This document shows, piece by piece, positions 26,296 to 35,425 of a stretch of 64,000 nucleotides of DNA. The first letter of the stretch is position 1; each line of letters starts with the position of its first letter. The position numbers and the translations under genes were made by a program. The stretch spans positions 620,001-684,000 of the forward strand of contig CBDEGU010000011.1 of NCBI GenBank assembly GCA_965238045.1. The letters are read 5' to 3'. Under the pieces are notes generated by a model, which was not told the DNA's origin, made no database searches, and saw only the letters and a list, made by a program, of their open reading frames with translations. The DNA comes from CBDEGU01 sp965238045. Its GTDB lineage: Bacteria > Acidobacteriota > Terriglobia > Bryobacterales > UBA6623.

Positions 26296-29200
26296 GGATC
26301 GTTACCGTTAAGTCGCGGCCCGGAAAACTAGTGCCGACAGCAACGATTTCTAAAGTTAGGTCAGACAGCGCTTGTAGAACCGGCAGTTCTGCCCCATTCA
26401 CGGCGGTGCTGAAAGTTTGTCCATCAAGGATCGAGAGTGTGGTTATTTCCATTCCGCTCTGGTAGACCCGCAACTGAAGGTCCGCTCCCAGCGGCGCGGA
26501 CTTCACTGTCGCGTAGACATCCCGCAGCGAAACAGTTTCTTGCACTGAAACCGAAGGTACGGCGTCTACGATGACGGCCAGCAGCCCCTCGACCTGGAAG
26601 TTAAACTGTCCGCCGTTCAGTGTACGTAGGCCGCCGTCTGGAAGCAGAGAATAGTTGTTCGTTGCAACCGGGCTCTGGCCGAACACATTGGTTACCCACA
26701 ACTCGGCGCACGCAAGACGAATTCCCGAAATGTTCTCGCGATGGAACCAGTCTCCGCTCGCTGGCGTTCCGAAGAACGAAGGTTCGAACGGAACGACTAG
26801 AGTCCGTTCTTGAAGATGGTGGACCGGCGTGTTGACGAGGTGCGTTTGTGCCGTACTCTCGCAGAGCGCCCGGTCGATTACGTACTGCGTGCTGGACGAG
26901 AGCACCTGAGTCACCCGCATGATTTCACCGGCCAGCTGAATCAGATCGCCGGGCTGAGCCGACCCGGCGGTATCAAGAGTCAGGCTCGTATCCGTGTCGG
27001 AGATTCCAGCGGCGAGCAACGTCGCGCTTGGCCCAGACAGTTCATCGCGATAGTAGAGGCGAAACGTACCCGAGCTGATACTCTGTGTATTTTCGAGGGT
27101 GGAGAACCCGACGCCGCTAAGCTCAATGAATCCGTCACCGTAGACGCCTATCGCGAACGCAGGCTCGGGAGGCGCCGTTTGATCGGCAACGCCCAAGCCT
27201 CCTCCCCCGATCTGCCATCGTGTAACCAGCGCCAATCCTTCCAGTGATTCGACATTGTGAGCATTGGCCGATCGTCCCGAGAGCTGTACCACCTCGCCGG
27301 CCCGATTGGGAATCTGAAATCGTGCCGGGCTGCTCCGTGCCCTTCCACCGAAATGCCATGTCGTTTCCGAAACGACAAACACCGTGCTTTCATCCGGCTC
27401 GACTTGCCAGTCCGATGAAACAAACACGGAAGTCGCCGAGTTGCTCATGATAGTTCGCTCCTGCCCGGCTCCCTTACCTCTCAAGAGTCTGACAGTGTGT
27501 CCCACAAAGGCATCCACGGTCATGCTGAGCAAACTCGAACCAACCGAGTTCGGTCCAAATTCGCTGGCAAAGAACTCATCGGTATCCTCAAGACGCCAGT
27601 AGAAATTGGCATGATCATACCGAGGATCAGGTGCCCCGTTCAAAGCCGCCGCGAGCCCACTATCGGTGAACGCTGCTGCGATTGCTTGCCCCGACGCAAT
27701 CTGGAACAAATGGGACGGAGTGGTTCCGCGATAGACACTGAAGCTGGTCGTGCCACTGCTGAAGCTGAGGCCGGTGAGCTGGACACTGTTCGTTGAAGAG
27801 CCCGCGGGAATCGTCGCGCGTACGACGAATGAAGGATTGCCTTCCAATCCGTCGCTGTCCGTTCCCGTAACGACGTAGTAGAATGTTTGTCCCCCGTCCA
27901 GGGTGCCGCCGGTCGCGGAAATCGTCGGCTGCAGACTTACATGGGGAACCCCTGCGACAAGCGATCGTCCCAATTGAGGTGGCCGGAAATTGACTTCCAC
28001 TTCCGTAAGAATCGTTCCGTCCGTGCCGGCGGTTTCATACTCGACAACACGGAACTGCTCATCACCGAATTCGTCCAGTTCGTCGCCATAGAGTGGGTCC
28101 GGGAGTCGCGGCGCCGATTCCGGCTGACGCCGAGTTTCTGGAATCAACGAAAGCTGCCCGTTTGTATCGTTGTACCAAGCGTCATCGTGAATCTGTGCCG
28201 TGATGCGGACACTTCGATAGTTAGTGGAAGGTGCGATCTTTAGAATCCGAAATGGCTGGTCGACAAGCCCGTCCTTCAGGTAGGTGACGGTGATGATGTC
28301 ACCAACCCGCTGCCCAGCGGCCTTTACACTCGTTTCAAACTCGATGTATCGATTTCCATGGACCGATTTGTCCAGATGGAACTTGAGTATGCGCGCCGCT
28401 TGGTCGAACGTCGGCAGGCCGTCGACAATCAGGCGCCCGGTGATTTCTTGACCAGCCTTCGCGATATCATCAACGTCCAGAATCGCCAGACTGTCCTGCT
28501 GGTATTCATTAAATTCGTCCGCGAACTCGATGAAGAAGTGATTGGGCGTGTCTACTGTAGGACGGTGCCATAGCCGCACCGATGAGGAACCGTCCTCGCG
28601 CCGCAGGATACCGGACGAGAGGGTGGACACCGATCCATCGGTATAGTTGTAAGCTGGCCAGCCGCCGTTGACCAGTGCTGGGGCATTGGATTCCGGAGGC
28701 TTGACCGGCTGTTGCAGAGCCAGGCTATTCTCCACGTTTACGGCAATCTTGCCGTCAGAGAGGTAGGTCAACTGGAGCCGGGCGCAGTTGCGAACACCTC
28801 GAATCACTTCCGCGGCGGTTTTTCTTGACCGGATGACGAAATTGCCGCGAAAGGGTTTCACGGAGATCGCGTTACCCTGATTGTCCATCGATGCAATTGT
28901 TTCGTCGCAAATAGCGGCCGCGCCGGCGAAGCTCGGGAGAGCGATATCATCCAACTTCCACCCACTGCGGCGGAGGACGTCGAGCAGAATCCAAGCCGGA
29001 TTATTGGACAACTGGACACCCTGCGACGTCCCTCCTGCGTCGAAGGTCTCAATCTGGAGTCCGTCAATAAGAACCTTAACGCGAGGCAGAACCTTTCCGT
29101 CATTGATCTGATTCGGAACAACGATAGATACTGCGGCCATGCTGCCGTATGGATCGCCTTGAGGCGTTCCACCCTGGCTCACAAAGTTCAGGTTGAAACC

Positions 29201-30238
29201 TCCCGTGCGATCCCCATCAGCAAATAGGTTCCACCAGCCTGTTCGCGTCATGTCCTGCCCGTTGATCCCCAAGGGAATCTCGAGGTTGTTGACGAGAACT
29301 TTTACGACTTGGCTGATTTTCCCCAGACAGACCAAGACTTCCATCCTTGTAAGATTGCCGTCGTTCCGTGCAAAAACAACCGGCGGTTCGGTCCATGCGG
29401 TTCCGTACACCATTGGAACGAAGTCGTTGTAGCGGGCTTCGTTGGAAATTCCTTGGGAGCTATGACGGCCCTTTTCCCCATGGCTGCGAACTTGAATCGC
29501 GGGAGGAACAAACTCAATGCCGCCAAACCTTCTCGTGACGTTGGCTAGGTCGTCCTGGTCGAACATGCCGCGTGCGACGCATGCGGCCCGGGTAAAATCA
29601 CAACTTGTGAACGGTACACCGCTGTTAAGGTTTCCCCTGCCACCGGTCTGATCGGCTGAATACCCGCAGCGGTAAAAGCGGGAGTGGATGCCTTCCGTGG
29701 CGCCCGCAACAGCCTCCAGACGTTCTTGGACGTTTCTAGGAAAGCTCCAAGGGCATCTCCGCTGAATTCGAACCGGAGGAAACAGCACGCGCTGCATACT
29801 CATGCGGTTGATGGCAGAGAGTCTTATCGTAGCCTCTGAAATCTCATCTGGAGGATTCAGAAGTCCCTGCAATACGACCATCTTCTCACTGGCAGCCAGA
29901 TCCTGGACGAGGTCGTAAAACAAGAACGTCGCCGTGATCCGAGCACCCTTAAATCCAACGGACGACTCGATTTGTGAAAGTAAGGAGTCCGCGTTCGCAG
30001 CGGTGAAGGCAATTTTCGGTATGGCGTCGATCCCGTGATCGCTAGCCATTTGCATCTCAAACAGATTGTGGTGTAGCACGCGGGCGCTGTACGCTTGCCC
30101 ATCTAGGTCGCCGTGTCTTCCGCCAGTCACCCTGTGCGTGCACCAGCGATGGACCTCTCCGTCGGAGAGCAGCACCTCTAAGAGGATGAGAGGTGTTTCC
30201 GTCACCGCCTGTTCTTTTAGATTTGCGATGGTGTCCAT
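26288..30238 (-). CDS. giant phage tail-tip / baseplate-hub-like protein
   Basis: A 1316-residue protein. The N-terminal 150 residues (TPLILLEVLLSDGEVHRWCT, LDGQAYSARVLHHN, ITATFLFYDLVQDL) resemble the hub domain of tail-tip proteins. A Cys-containing segment (FYRCGYSADQTGGRGNLNSG, FTSCDFTRAACVARG) is like those of siphophage or gene-transfer-agent hub proteins. The middle contains insertion domains and the rest is beta-sandwich, fibronectin-III-like (YYVVTGTDSDGLEGNPSF, FSVYRGTTPSHLF), ending in fibre-like repeats. It probably recognises a cell surface from the end of a tail. It overlaps the next gene by eight bases. No ribosome site is clear, and the upstream gene's stop overlaps its start region. 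Confidence 0.65.
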   Translation of the reverse strand: MDTIANLKEQAVTETPLILLEVLLSDGEVHRWCTHRVTGGRHGDLDGQAYSARVLHHNLFEMQMASDHGIDAIPKIAFTAANADSLLSQIESSVGFKGARITATFLFYDLVQDLAASEKMVVLQGLLNPPDEISEATIRLSAINRMSMQRVLFPPVRIQRRCPWSFPRNVQERLEAVAGATEGIHSRFYRCGYSADQTGGRGNLNSGVPFTSCDFTRAACVARGMFDQDDLANVTRRFGGIEFVPPAIQVRSHGEKGRHSSQGISNEARYNDFVPMVYGTAWTEPPVVFARNDGNLTRMEVLVCLGKISQVVKVLVNNLEIPLGINGQDMTRTGWWNLFADGDRTGGFNLNFVSQGGTPQGDPYGSMAAVSIVVPNQINDGKVLPRVKVLIDGLQIETFDAGGTSQGVQLSNNPAWILLDVLRRSGWKLDDIALPSFAGAAAICDETIASMDNQGNAISVKPFRGNFVIRSRKTAAEVIRGVRNCARLQLTYLSDGKIAVNVENSLALQQPVKPPESNAPALVNGGWPAYNYTDGSVSTLSSGILRREDGSSSVRLWHRPTVDTPNHFFIEFADEFNEYQQDSLAILDVDDIAKAGQEITGRLIVDGLPTFDQAARILKFHLDKSVHGNRYIEFETSVKAAGQRVGDIITVTYLKDGLVDQPFRILKIAPSTNYRSVRITAQIHDDAWYNDTNGQLSLIPETRRQPESAPRLPDPLYGDELDEFGDEQFRVVEYETAGTDGTILTEVEVNFRPPQLGRSLVAGVPHVSLQPTISATGGTLDGGQTFYYVVTGTDSDGLEGNPSFVVRATIPAGSSTNSVQLTGLSFSSGTTSFSVYRGTTPSHLFQIASGQAIAAAFTDSGLAAALNGAPDPRYDHANFYWRLEDTDEFFASEFGPNSVGSSLLSMTVDAFVGHTVRLLRGKGAGQERTIMSNSATSVFVSSDWQVEPDESTVFVVSETTWHFGGRARSSPARFQIPNRAGEVVQLSGRSANAHNVESLEGLALVTRWQIGGGGLGVADQTAPPEPAFAIGVYGDGFIELSGVGFSTLENTQSISSGTFRLYYRDELSGPSATLLAAGISDTDTSLTLDTAGSAQPGDLIQLAGEIMRVTQVLSSSTQYVIDRALCESTAQTHLVNTPVHHLQERTLVVPFEPSFFGTPASGDWFHRENISGIRLACAELWVTNVFGQSPVATNNYSLLPDGGLRTLNGGQFNFQVEGLLAVIVDAVPSVSVQETVSLRDVYATVKSAPLGADLQLRVYQSGMEITTLSILDGQTFSTAVNGAELPVLQALSDLTLEIVAVGTSFPGRDLTVTIRV

Positions 30239-30355
30239 GATATGTGCGCGACCCCGGAGTGACGATCAATGGCCGTGGCTTCGTCTGTTAAGACGTCCCG
30301 GGCAAACCGGGCGTTGGGATACACACCGGCTTGCTGAAGCGAGCGTTTATAAGTT
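30217..30355 (-). pseudogene. 3' fragment of an upstream tail-module gene
   Basis: In another minus-strand frame, YKRSLQQAGVYPNARFARDV then TDEATAIDRHSGVAHISWTP ends at TAA 30217, overlapping the first codons of the tail-tip gene in the way tail genes commonly overlap. The frame runs into the IS630 remnant near 30355 and has no start of its own. It is most likely the tail end of a gene cut off by that insertion. Confidence 0.4.
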
Positions 30356-30774
30356 AGCTTTGCCGGCCGGACGTTGCGGGCTCCAGTCGAGTGCCCGCAG
30401 GATCTTCCAGACGTGGCCTTCGTGGTAGCGCACGCCGAACTGGTCGGCGATCAGACGAGCGATGCGCGGGCAGGTCCACAGCGGCGTCGGGAAGCCGTGC
30501 GCTTCAGGGCCTTGAAGCAACAGCGCATCGAGGCGTTCGAGTTGAACGGCGTCTAAGAGCGGCTTGCGTCCAGCACGCCCTGCCTTGCGCAGTCCGGCTG
30601 CGCCCCGTTGGCGATGCTCGCCCAGCCAACGGCTCACGCATTGCTGTGTGCCGCCTTCACCCGCCGTGCCGCCTCGGACTGACTCAAACCCTCTTCAACG
30701 ACCAGCCGAACGGCTTCAAATCGTCGCTTTTCCAGAGCATCAAAATCTCGTCTTACGCCTCTTGGATTCCCCAT
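30347..30774 (-). pseudogene. IS630-family transposase N-terminal remnant, frameshifted and truncated
   Basis: From ATG 30774: MGNPRGVRRDFDALEKRRFE, then EEGLSQSEAARRVK, a homeodomain-like helix-turn-helix. A shift near 30645 then moves the homology to the frame VSRWLGEHRQRGAAGL, followed by GRKPLLDAVQLERLDALLLQ and the winged-helix stretch YHEGHVWKILRALDWSPQRP. The DDE catalytic domain is absent: homology stops near 30360 where the tail-gene fragment begins. It marks the right-hand border of the phage-like block. Confidence 0.75.
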
Positions 30775-30816
30775 GTATATAGAGGCGAGGGAATCTCGAA
30801 AAGATTGCTGTATATT

Positions 30817-31355
30817 ATGCGAGATTCAGTAAGTCTGATCGAGGGCGACATCACGAAGATGCCGACGGATGCGATCGTCAACGCCGCCAATTCCACTCTG
30901 GCCGGCGGGGGAGGCGTGGATGGTGCCATCCACCACGCCGGCGGCCCTTTGATCATGCATGAACTGGATGAGATCCGCGCGAGAACCGGTGGCTGCCCGA
31001 CGGGTGAAGCCGTCATCACCGGTGCGGGAGACTTGCCGGCTCGCTGGGTAATTCATACTGTCGGTCCCCTCTTCAGGGATGGCCGTCATGGCGAGCCGAA
31101 GCTTCTCCACTCGTGCTATCGCAACTCTCTTCAACTGGCGTGAGGCAAAGGTGCCCGCTCGGTCACGTTCCCCTCAATCAGTACTGGGGCCTACGGATAT
31201 CCAATGGCCGAGGCGGCCGAAGTCGCAATCGGAGCCGTTGCCAAGATGCTCGCGGACCCCGCTTGCCAGCTCACCCAGGTCACCTTCGTTCTGTTCGGCA
31301 CGGGGTGGCCCATGAAACTCACCTGAACGTTGTCCAGCGGCTTCTTGTGCCCTAG
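30817..31355 (+). pseudogene. macro-domain protein (ADP-ribosyl-hydrolase-like), internal stop and frameshift
   Basis: ATG 30817 opens IEGDITKMPTDAIVNAANST, GGGGVDGAIHHAGG, CPTGEAVITGAGDLPARWVI and HTVGPLF, the standard macro-domain fold of the YmdB/Af1521 type, whose members remove ADP-ribose or deacetylate O-acetyl-ADP-ribose. A TGA at 31141 interrupts it, yet the same frame continues with SVTFPSISTGAYGYPMAEAA and LTQVTFVLFGTG, the conserved second half. A further shift near 31300 moves the end to AHETHLNVVQRLL. At least two lesions make it a decaying gene. Sequencing error or recoding are alternatives. The upstream IS630 remnant may have removed its promoter. Confidence 0.75.
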
Positions 31356-31381
31356 AAAGGACCCAGCAACCTTGCTGTGGT

Positions 31382-31858
31382 ATGCTCGAAAAAATGGTGC
31401 TTTCGGAAGTTTTTCGTGCTCTTGAGAGGGCTTCGTTCGACGACGCCGTTGGAAGTGTCTCCATCGGAGGGCTGCGAACCTATCAGATCTATGAGTCGTT
31501 CAAGATCCACGCGCGCTTGAACAAGCTCAATCGCGAGCGCTTGCGCAAGTCGATACCGAGACTGTGGAGCCGCGTCGAAGCAGGTGACGAGGACCTGGCG
31601 CGCGAGGTCGCCCAGGCTGTTTTGGTCTCGAACTTGTCAATGGTGATCGAGATCTTGGACTTCCTGGGAGTCCCGCACGACGGAAGTGGCTTTTTTCAGA
31701 AGAACGACGAGGCGGCGGGCTGCCTCGGCGAGGGCTGGCGTGAGCGCGTCTACGCCGAGTTCCGCGAGAAGTACCCCGAAGCCCGCGTGCTGCTCTACAT
31801 CAATCACCTGGACTGGGAATTGGGCAAACCGGTCGCTCCATTTCTAGGCTCGAAGTAG
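31382..31858 (+). CDS. conserved hypothetical protein
   Basis: A 158-residue soluble, mostly helical, charged protein with no signal peptide (for example LNKLNRERLRKSIPRLWSRV and LSMVIEILDFLGVPHDGSGF). ATG at 31382; a second ATG at 31394 is also possible. It lies 46 bases before the phosphofructokinase gene on the same strand and might be co-transcribed with it. I do not recognise the family, and no catalytic motif is visible. Confidence 0.6.
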   Translation: MLEKMVLSEVFRALERASFDDAVGSVSIGGLRTYQIYESFKIHARLNKLNRERLRKSIPRLWSRVEAGDEDLAREVAQAVLVSNLSMVIEILDFLGVPHDGSGFFQKNDEAAGCLGEGWRERVYAEFREKYPEARVLLYINHLDWELGKPVAPFLGSK

Positions 31859-31904
31859 TTTCGGGCTCGACGTAGTTTCTGAGCGAGAAACAAGCAGGCA
31901 CGGT

Positions 31905-33080
31905 ATGGCAAAAAAGAAAATTGGAGTACTAACCGGCGGCGGCGACGTGCCAGGACTCAACGCCGTCATCAAATCGGTGGTGTATGGCGCCACCAGCACG
32001 GGAGATTTCGAGGTAGTCGGCATCCGCCGCGGCTGGATGGGGCTGACACACGCCAATCTTGAAAGCGGCCTCGACCCGGAATATTTCCTTCCCCTCGATC
32101 GCGAAAACACGCGGACCGTCGACCGCAGCGGTGGCACCTTCCTGCATACCTCGCGCACCAAACCCTCGAAGATGCGCGTCGACAAACTCCCCGAGCACGT
32201 CAGGACCAAGCTGGGCTCGCTGAAGGAAGTCGAAGCCGGCGTGGTCGATCTAACGCCGGTTGTACTGGAGAACCTGCAGAAGGTCGGCATCGACTATTTG
32301 CTGGCCATCGGCGGAGATGACACACTGAGTTACGCCTCGGTTCTCGAGGGACAAGGTTTTCCAGTTGTCGCCGTGCCGAAGACCATGGATAACGATGTGC
32401 GGGGAACCGAGTACTGTATCGGTTTCTCGACAGCGCTGACTCGCGCCGTCGATGCGCTGCGCCGCCAGCGAACAACTGCCGGATCGCATGAGCGGATCGG
32501 CATCTTCCGCATCTTCGGCCGCGACGCTGGTTTTACTGCGCTCTACACCGCTTATGTGACCTCGATCCGTTGCTGCATTCCCGAGTCGCCGTTTGATCTC
32601 GAGAAGCTGATCGACGTTTTGGTCCAGGAGAAGCGGGAAACGCCGAGCCGTTACTCCCTGGTCGTGATGTCGGAAGGCGCGACGTGGGAGGGACGCCAGG
32701 TCCAGGAGTATGGCGCGGCCGACGCCTATGGTCATCGCAAGAAGGTCAACGTCGGCGAGGCCTTCGCCGATGAGGTCAACCGCATCACGGGAGAGAGCAC
32801 GCTGGTTAGTGATCTGACCTACGATCTTCGCAGCGGAAGCCCCGACTTTCTTGACAAGATGATCGCCTACACGTTCGCGACGATGGCGGTCGAGTGCATC
32901 TCCGACGGCGCCAGCGGCCGTATGATGGCGATACGGAACGGCTGCTACACCGACACCGAGATTCCCGATCCCAGCCTGGGCGCGAAAACCGTGGATGTTG
33001 AAACGATGTACAACGCCGACCGGTTCCGCCCCAATTACGCCAATAAGACCGGCCTGCCGATTTTCCTGACCCGCGTGTAG
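31905..33080 (+). CDS. phosphofructokinase, probably pyrophosphate-dependent
   Basis: A 391-residue PfkA-superfamily enzyme. GVLTGGGDVPGLNAVI is the phosphate loop. GGDD at 136-139 replaces the GGDGS of ATP-dependent enzymes, and PKTMDND at 158-164 replaces PGTIDND. Both substitutions (Asp for Gly, Lys for Gly) are the established signature of pyrophosphate-specific phosphofructokinase. The catalytic Asp162 is present, as are GIFRIFGRDAGFTALY and the substrate loop YSLVVMSEGA. It interconverts fructose 6-phosphate and fructose 1,6-bisphosphate, reversibly if PPi is used. It is the last gene before the IS1380 element; its stop is 21 bases from the element's left end. Confidence 0.9.
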   Translation: MAKKKIGVLTGGGDVPGLNAVIKSVVYGATSTGDFEVVGIRRGWMGLTHANLESGLDPEYFLPLDRENTRTVDRSGGTFLHTSRTKPSKMRVDKLPEHVRTKLGSLKEVEAGVVDLTPVVLENLQKVGIDYLLAIGGDDTLSYASVLEGQGFPVVAVPKTMDNDVRGTEYCIGFSTALTRAVDALRRQRTTAGSHERIGIFRIFGRDAGFTALYTAYVTSIRCCIPESPFDLEKLIDVLVQEKRETPSRYSLVVMSEGATWEGRQVQEYGAADAYGHRKKVNVGEAFADEVNRITGESTLVSDLTYDLRSGSPDFLDKMIAYTFATMAVECISDGASGRMMAIRNGCYTDTEIPDPSLGAKTVDVETMYNADRFRPNYANKTGLPIFLTRV

Positions 33081-33101
33081 CCCATGGAAGGTCCGCGGCT
33101 T

Positions 33102-34854
33102 TAGCCCGCATTTCTCACCGATTCCCGGAAACGGGGTTGGCGGGGCGCGCGCGATGAGATTTCATGGGTTTTGGGCGGCATCGTCTCTGGCCGGGGTCAC
33201 CGTGAGACGGAAACGGCCCTGCTTGCCGTCCGCGACCCTGGCCGGATCGTTTTTGATCTGTTTTTGGGCAAACCTCAATGGCCGGCCCTCTCGTACCCTG
33301 TGTGCTTCAAGTGATGCTTGAACTCGCTACGCCGTTTTCAGATGCTTTGCGGCTCCCCCCGCTCGAGATTCTCATACACTTGTTCAAATATCTCCGCCCA
33401 GGTGTATCCGCTCGCCAGTGAAATCCATATCTTGCGTGCCGTGATCCGGATGCGCGCTCCGATCTTGAACAACCGCAGCCGGATCGTCGTGCATTGCGCC
33501 CGCGCCATCTTTGTCCCCGCCAGCCCCAGCCGACGCAGCCCTTCCATAACACAGTATCCGATCGATGAAAGATATAAGCGGATCTGATTCGAGCGGAAGG
33601 AGGCCGTCGAGGTGCGGTCGGCGAACACCCCCAGCTGCTGCTCCTTGATGCGGTTCTCCATCTCCCCGCGGGCACAGTAGATCGTCTCGTATACTTCTTG
33701 CGCCGCCGCTTGCTTCGGCGTCAACGACGTCACCACGAAGCGCGGGTTTTCGCCCTTCGCCAGATACTCGGCCTTGGCCACCACGCGCCGCCGCCGCGCC
33801 CAACTCTTGCGCGTGCGGTAGCGGAAATCCCCGAACGCCCGCGCCGCCTTACCCGTCTTGGCGAAACGCCGCCGCGCCAGCTGTATCCGTCTCTTGATCC
33901 GGCGCTGTAAACGGCCGTTCTTCGCCAGCCCGAACACGTAATCCACACCGTTGTTCTCGCACCAGCTCATGATCTGGTCGCGGCAAAAACCGCTGTCGGC
34001 CCGCAGCATGATCGCAACTTCGGGCCACACCCGCCGCAGTTGTTCGACGATGCGCCGGACTTCTTCCAGCGCCCCGGCCGCGGCGTCGAGATCGGCCGAC
34101 CGCAAGCGCGCGCACAGCAACTGGTCCCCCGCGAAAATGTAGAGCGGCAGGTAGCAATAGTGCCGGTAGTAGCCGTGGAAAAAGCGTCCTTCCTGGTTGC
34201 CGTGCAGCGGGTCGTCGGTGGCGTCGAGATCGAGCACGATGCGCTTGGGCTGGCGGGGCTGGGATTGGATGTAAAGCTCGGTCAGCAGACGGTCGGCCGC
34301 GGCGGTGTCGAGAGCGATCTTTTTGTAACGGCTGGACGCGCCGCCTTCGGCCGCGGTCAACTCCAGACGGTTGAGAGTGCTCTTGCCGGCGCCGGGGTTG
34401 CCGCGGTCTTGGGGGCGCCGCCGCTGGGCGCCTGCGAGGTCTTGTTTGCCGCTGAGCAGGGCCAGCAGCGGGTCGGCGCGCAGCTGATCGTGATCGTTGA
34501 GATCCTCATAACCGAGCGCCAGCCCGTAGACGCGCTGGGCGACCAGTTCGCGCACGCTGTGTTCGACCTGCGCCGGTTGCCGATGATCGCGGAAGCAGGC
34601 GGCGAACTACCGCACGATGCCGCTGCGCTGCTCGATCTGGCGCAACAGCACGGAGCCGCCGTCGGAGGTGATCGTGCCGCCATCGAAACGGGCCACCACC
34701 TGGCGGCGAGCATGGTTGGCGAAGGTGAAGCTGGTTTGGGTACACTCTGTCATGGCAGGGGTCGCTTTCTTGTTGGCTCAAACATCTTGTAGTGATTATG
34801 TTTATGCCACAAAAGGCGGCCTTCTGCCAACCCCGCGATGAGAAATGCGGGCTA
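33102..34854. mobile_element. IS1380-family insertion sequence with TAGCCCGCATTTCTCA ends
   Basis: The left end (33102-33120) and right end (34836-34854) are inverted repeats of TAGCCCGCATTTCTCA followed by C or T and CG. The 1,753-bp interval holds one transposase frame on the minus strand, plus about 235 non-coding bases after its stop. Length fits IS1380. No 4-5 bp target duplication is seen at the outer edges. The same ends occur on the two fold-back elements at 47085 and 62446. Confidence 0.8.
33338..34753 (-). pseudogene. IS1380-family transposase with an internal amber codon
   Basis: From ATG 34753 the frame reads MTECTQTSFTFANHARRQVV, RFDGGTITSDGGSVLLRQIE, then TAG at 34607-34609, then FAACFRDHRQPAQVEHSVRE in the same frame to 33338 (RGEPQSI). 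The conserved family sequence has Gln at the stop position, so a single C-to-T change (CAG to TAG) explains it. The DDE domain is otherwise intact (KRIVLDLDATDDPLHGNQEG, IMLRADSGFCRD, ARGEMENRIKEQQLGVFADR). It could be inactive, readable by an amber suppressor, or a sequencing error. Confidence 0.85.
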
Positions 34855-34942
34855 GGGACGGTTAGCCGATTTTCGCATCGGAAGACCGCTGCGTGTCGTC
34901 GATTTCTCGAACGCGCGAAACAAGTGGCTGTCCGCGAGCGGG

Positions 34943-35425
34943 CTACATGAACGCTTTGATGATCTGCGCCTGGATGTCTTGCAGGTTCTGCTGCACCGAC
35001 TGCACTTCCTTGATCCTGTCCTCAAGCTGCCCCATGAGAAAGCGCCGTTCGAGCCCGTTCTGGATGATCAGTTTGAGATGCTCGTTGTCCCAGGGCTTTT
35101 CTACGTACTGGTAAAGGCCAACATCATTGATCGCCTTGATGGCGTTCTCCTTGTCGGCGTACCCGGTGAGCAGTATGCGAGTGGCATACGGATGGATCTT
35201 CTTGTACGCAAGAAGAAACTCGATGCCGTTCATTCCCGGCATCAGGTAGTCCGAAATGACGAGATCGGCCGGATTCCTCGGCGCCTCTTCGATCGCCTGC
35301 TCGGGCGAAACGTAGGTCTGAAGGTCAAAATCGGTCTCCAGCGTGAGAAAAGATCTCAGGCTGGTCAGGACCATCTCCTCGTCGTCGACGATGGCGATGA
35401 CCGGCGTTTTACCGGCGGGAGTCAT
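34943..35425 (-). CDS. single-domain response regulator (RpfG-type receiver, no output domain)
   Basis: A 160-residue receiver: AIVDDEEMVLTSLRSFL, phosphoacceptor Asp59 in LVISDYLMPGMNG, RILLTGYADKENAIKAIND and QYVEKPWDNEHLKL with the conserved Lys. The KPWD ending groups it with receivers of cyclic-di-GMP phosphodiesterases. After the receiver only a 30-residue coiled coil follows (GQLEDRIKEVQSVQQNLQDI). Its ATG overlaps the stop of the histidine kinase (ATGA), so the two are translated together. It likely passes phosphate on to a protein partner rather than to DNA. Confidence 0.9.
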   Translation of the reverse strand: MTPAGKTPVIAIVDDEEMVLTSLRSFLTLETDFDLQTYVSPEQAIEEAPRNPADLVISDYLMPGMNGIEFLLAYKKIHPYATRILLTGYADKENAIKAINDVGLYQYVEKPWDNEHLKLIIQNGLERRFLMGQLEDRIKEVQSVQQNLQDIQAQIIKAFM

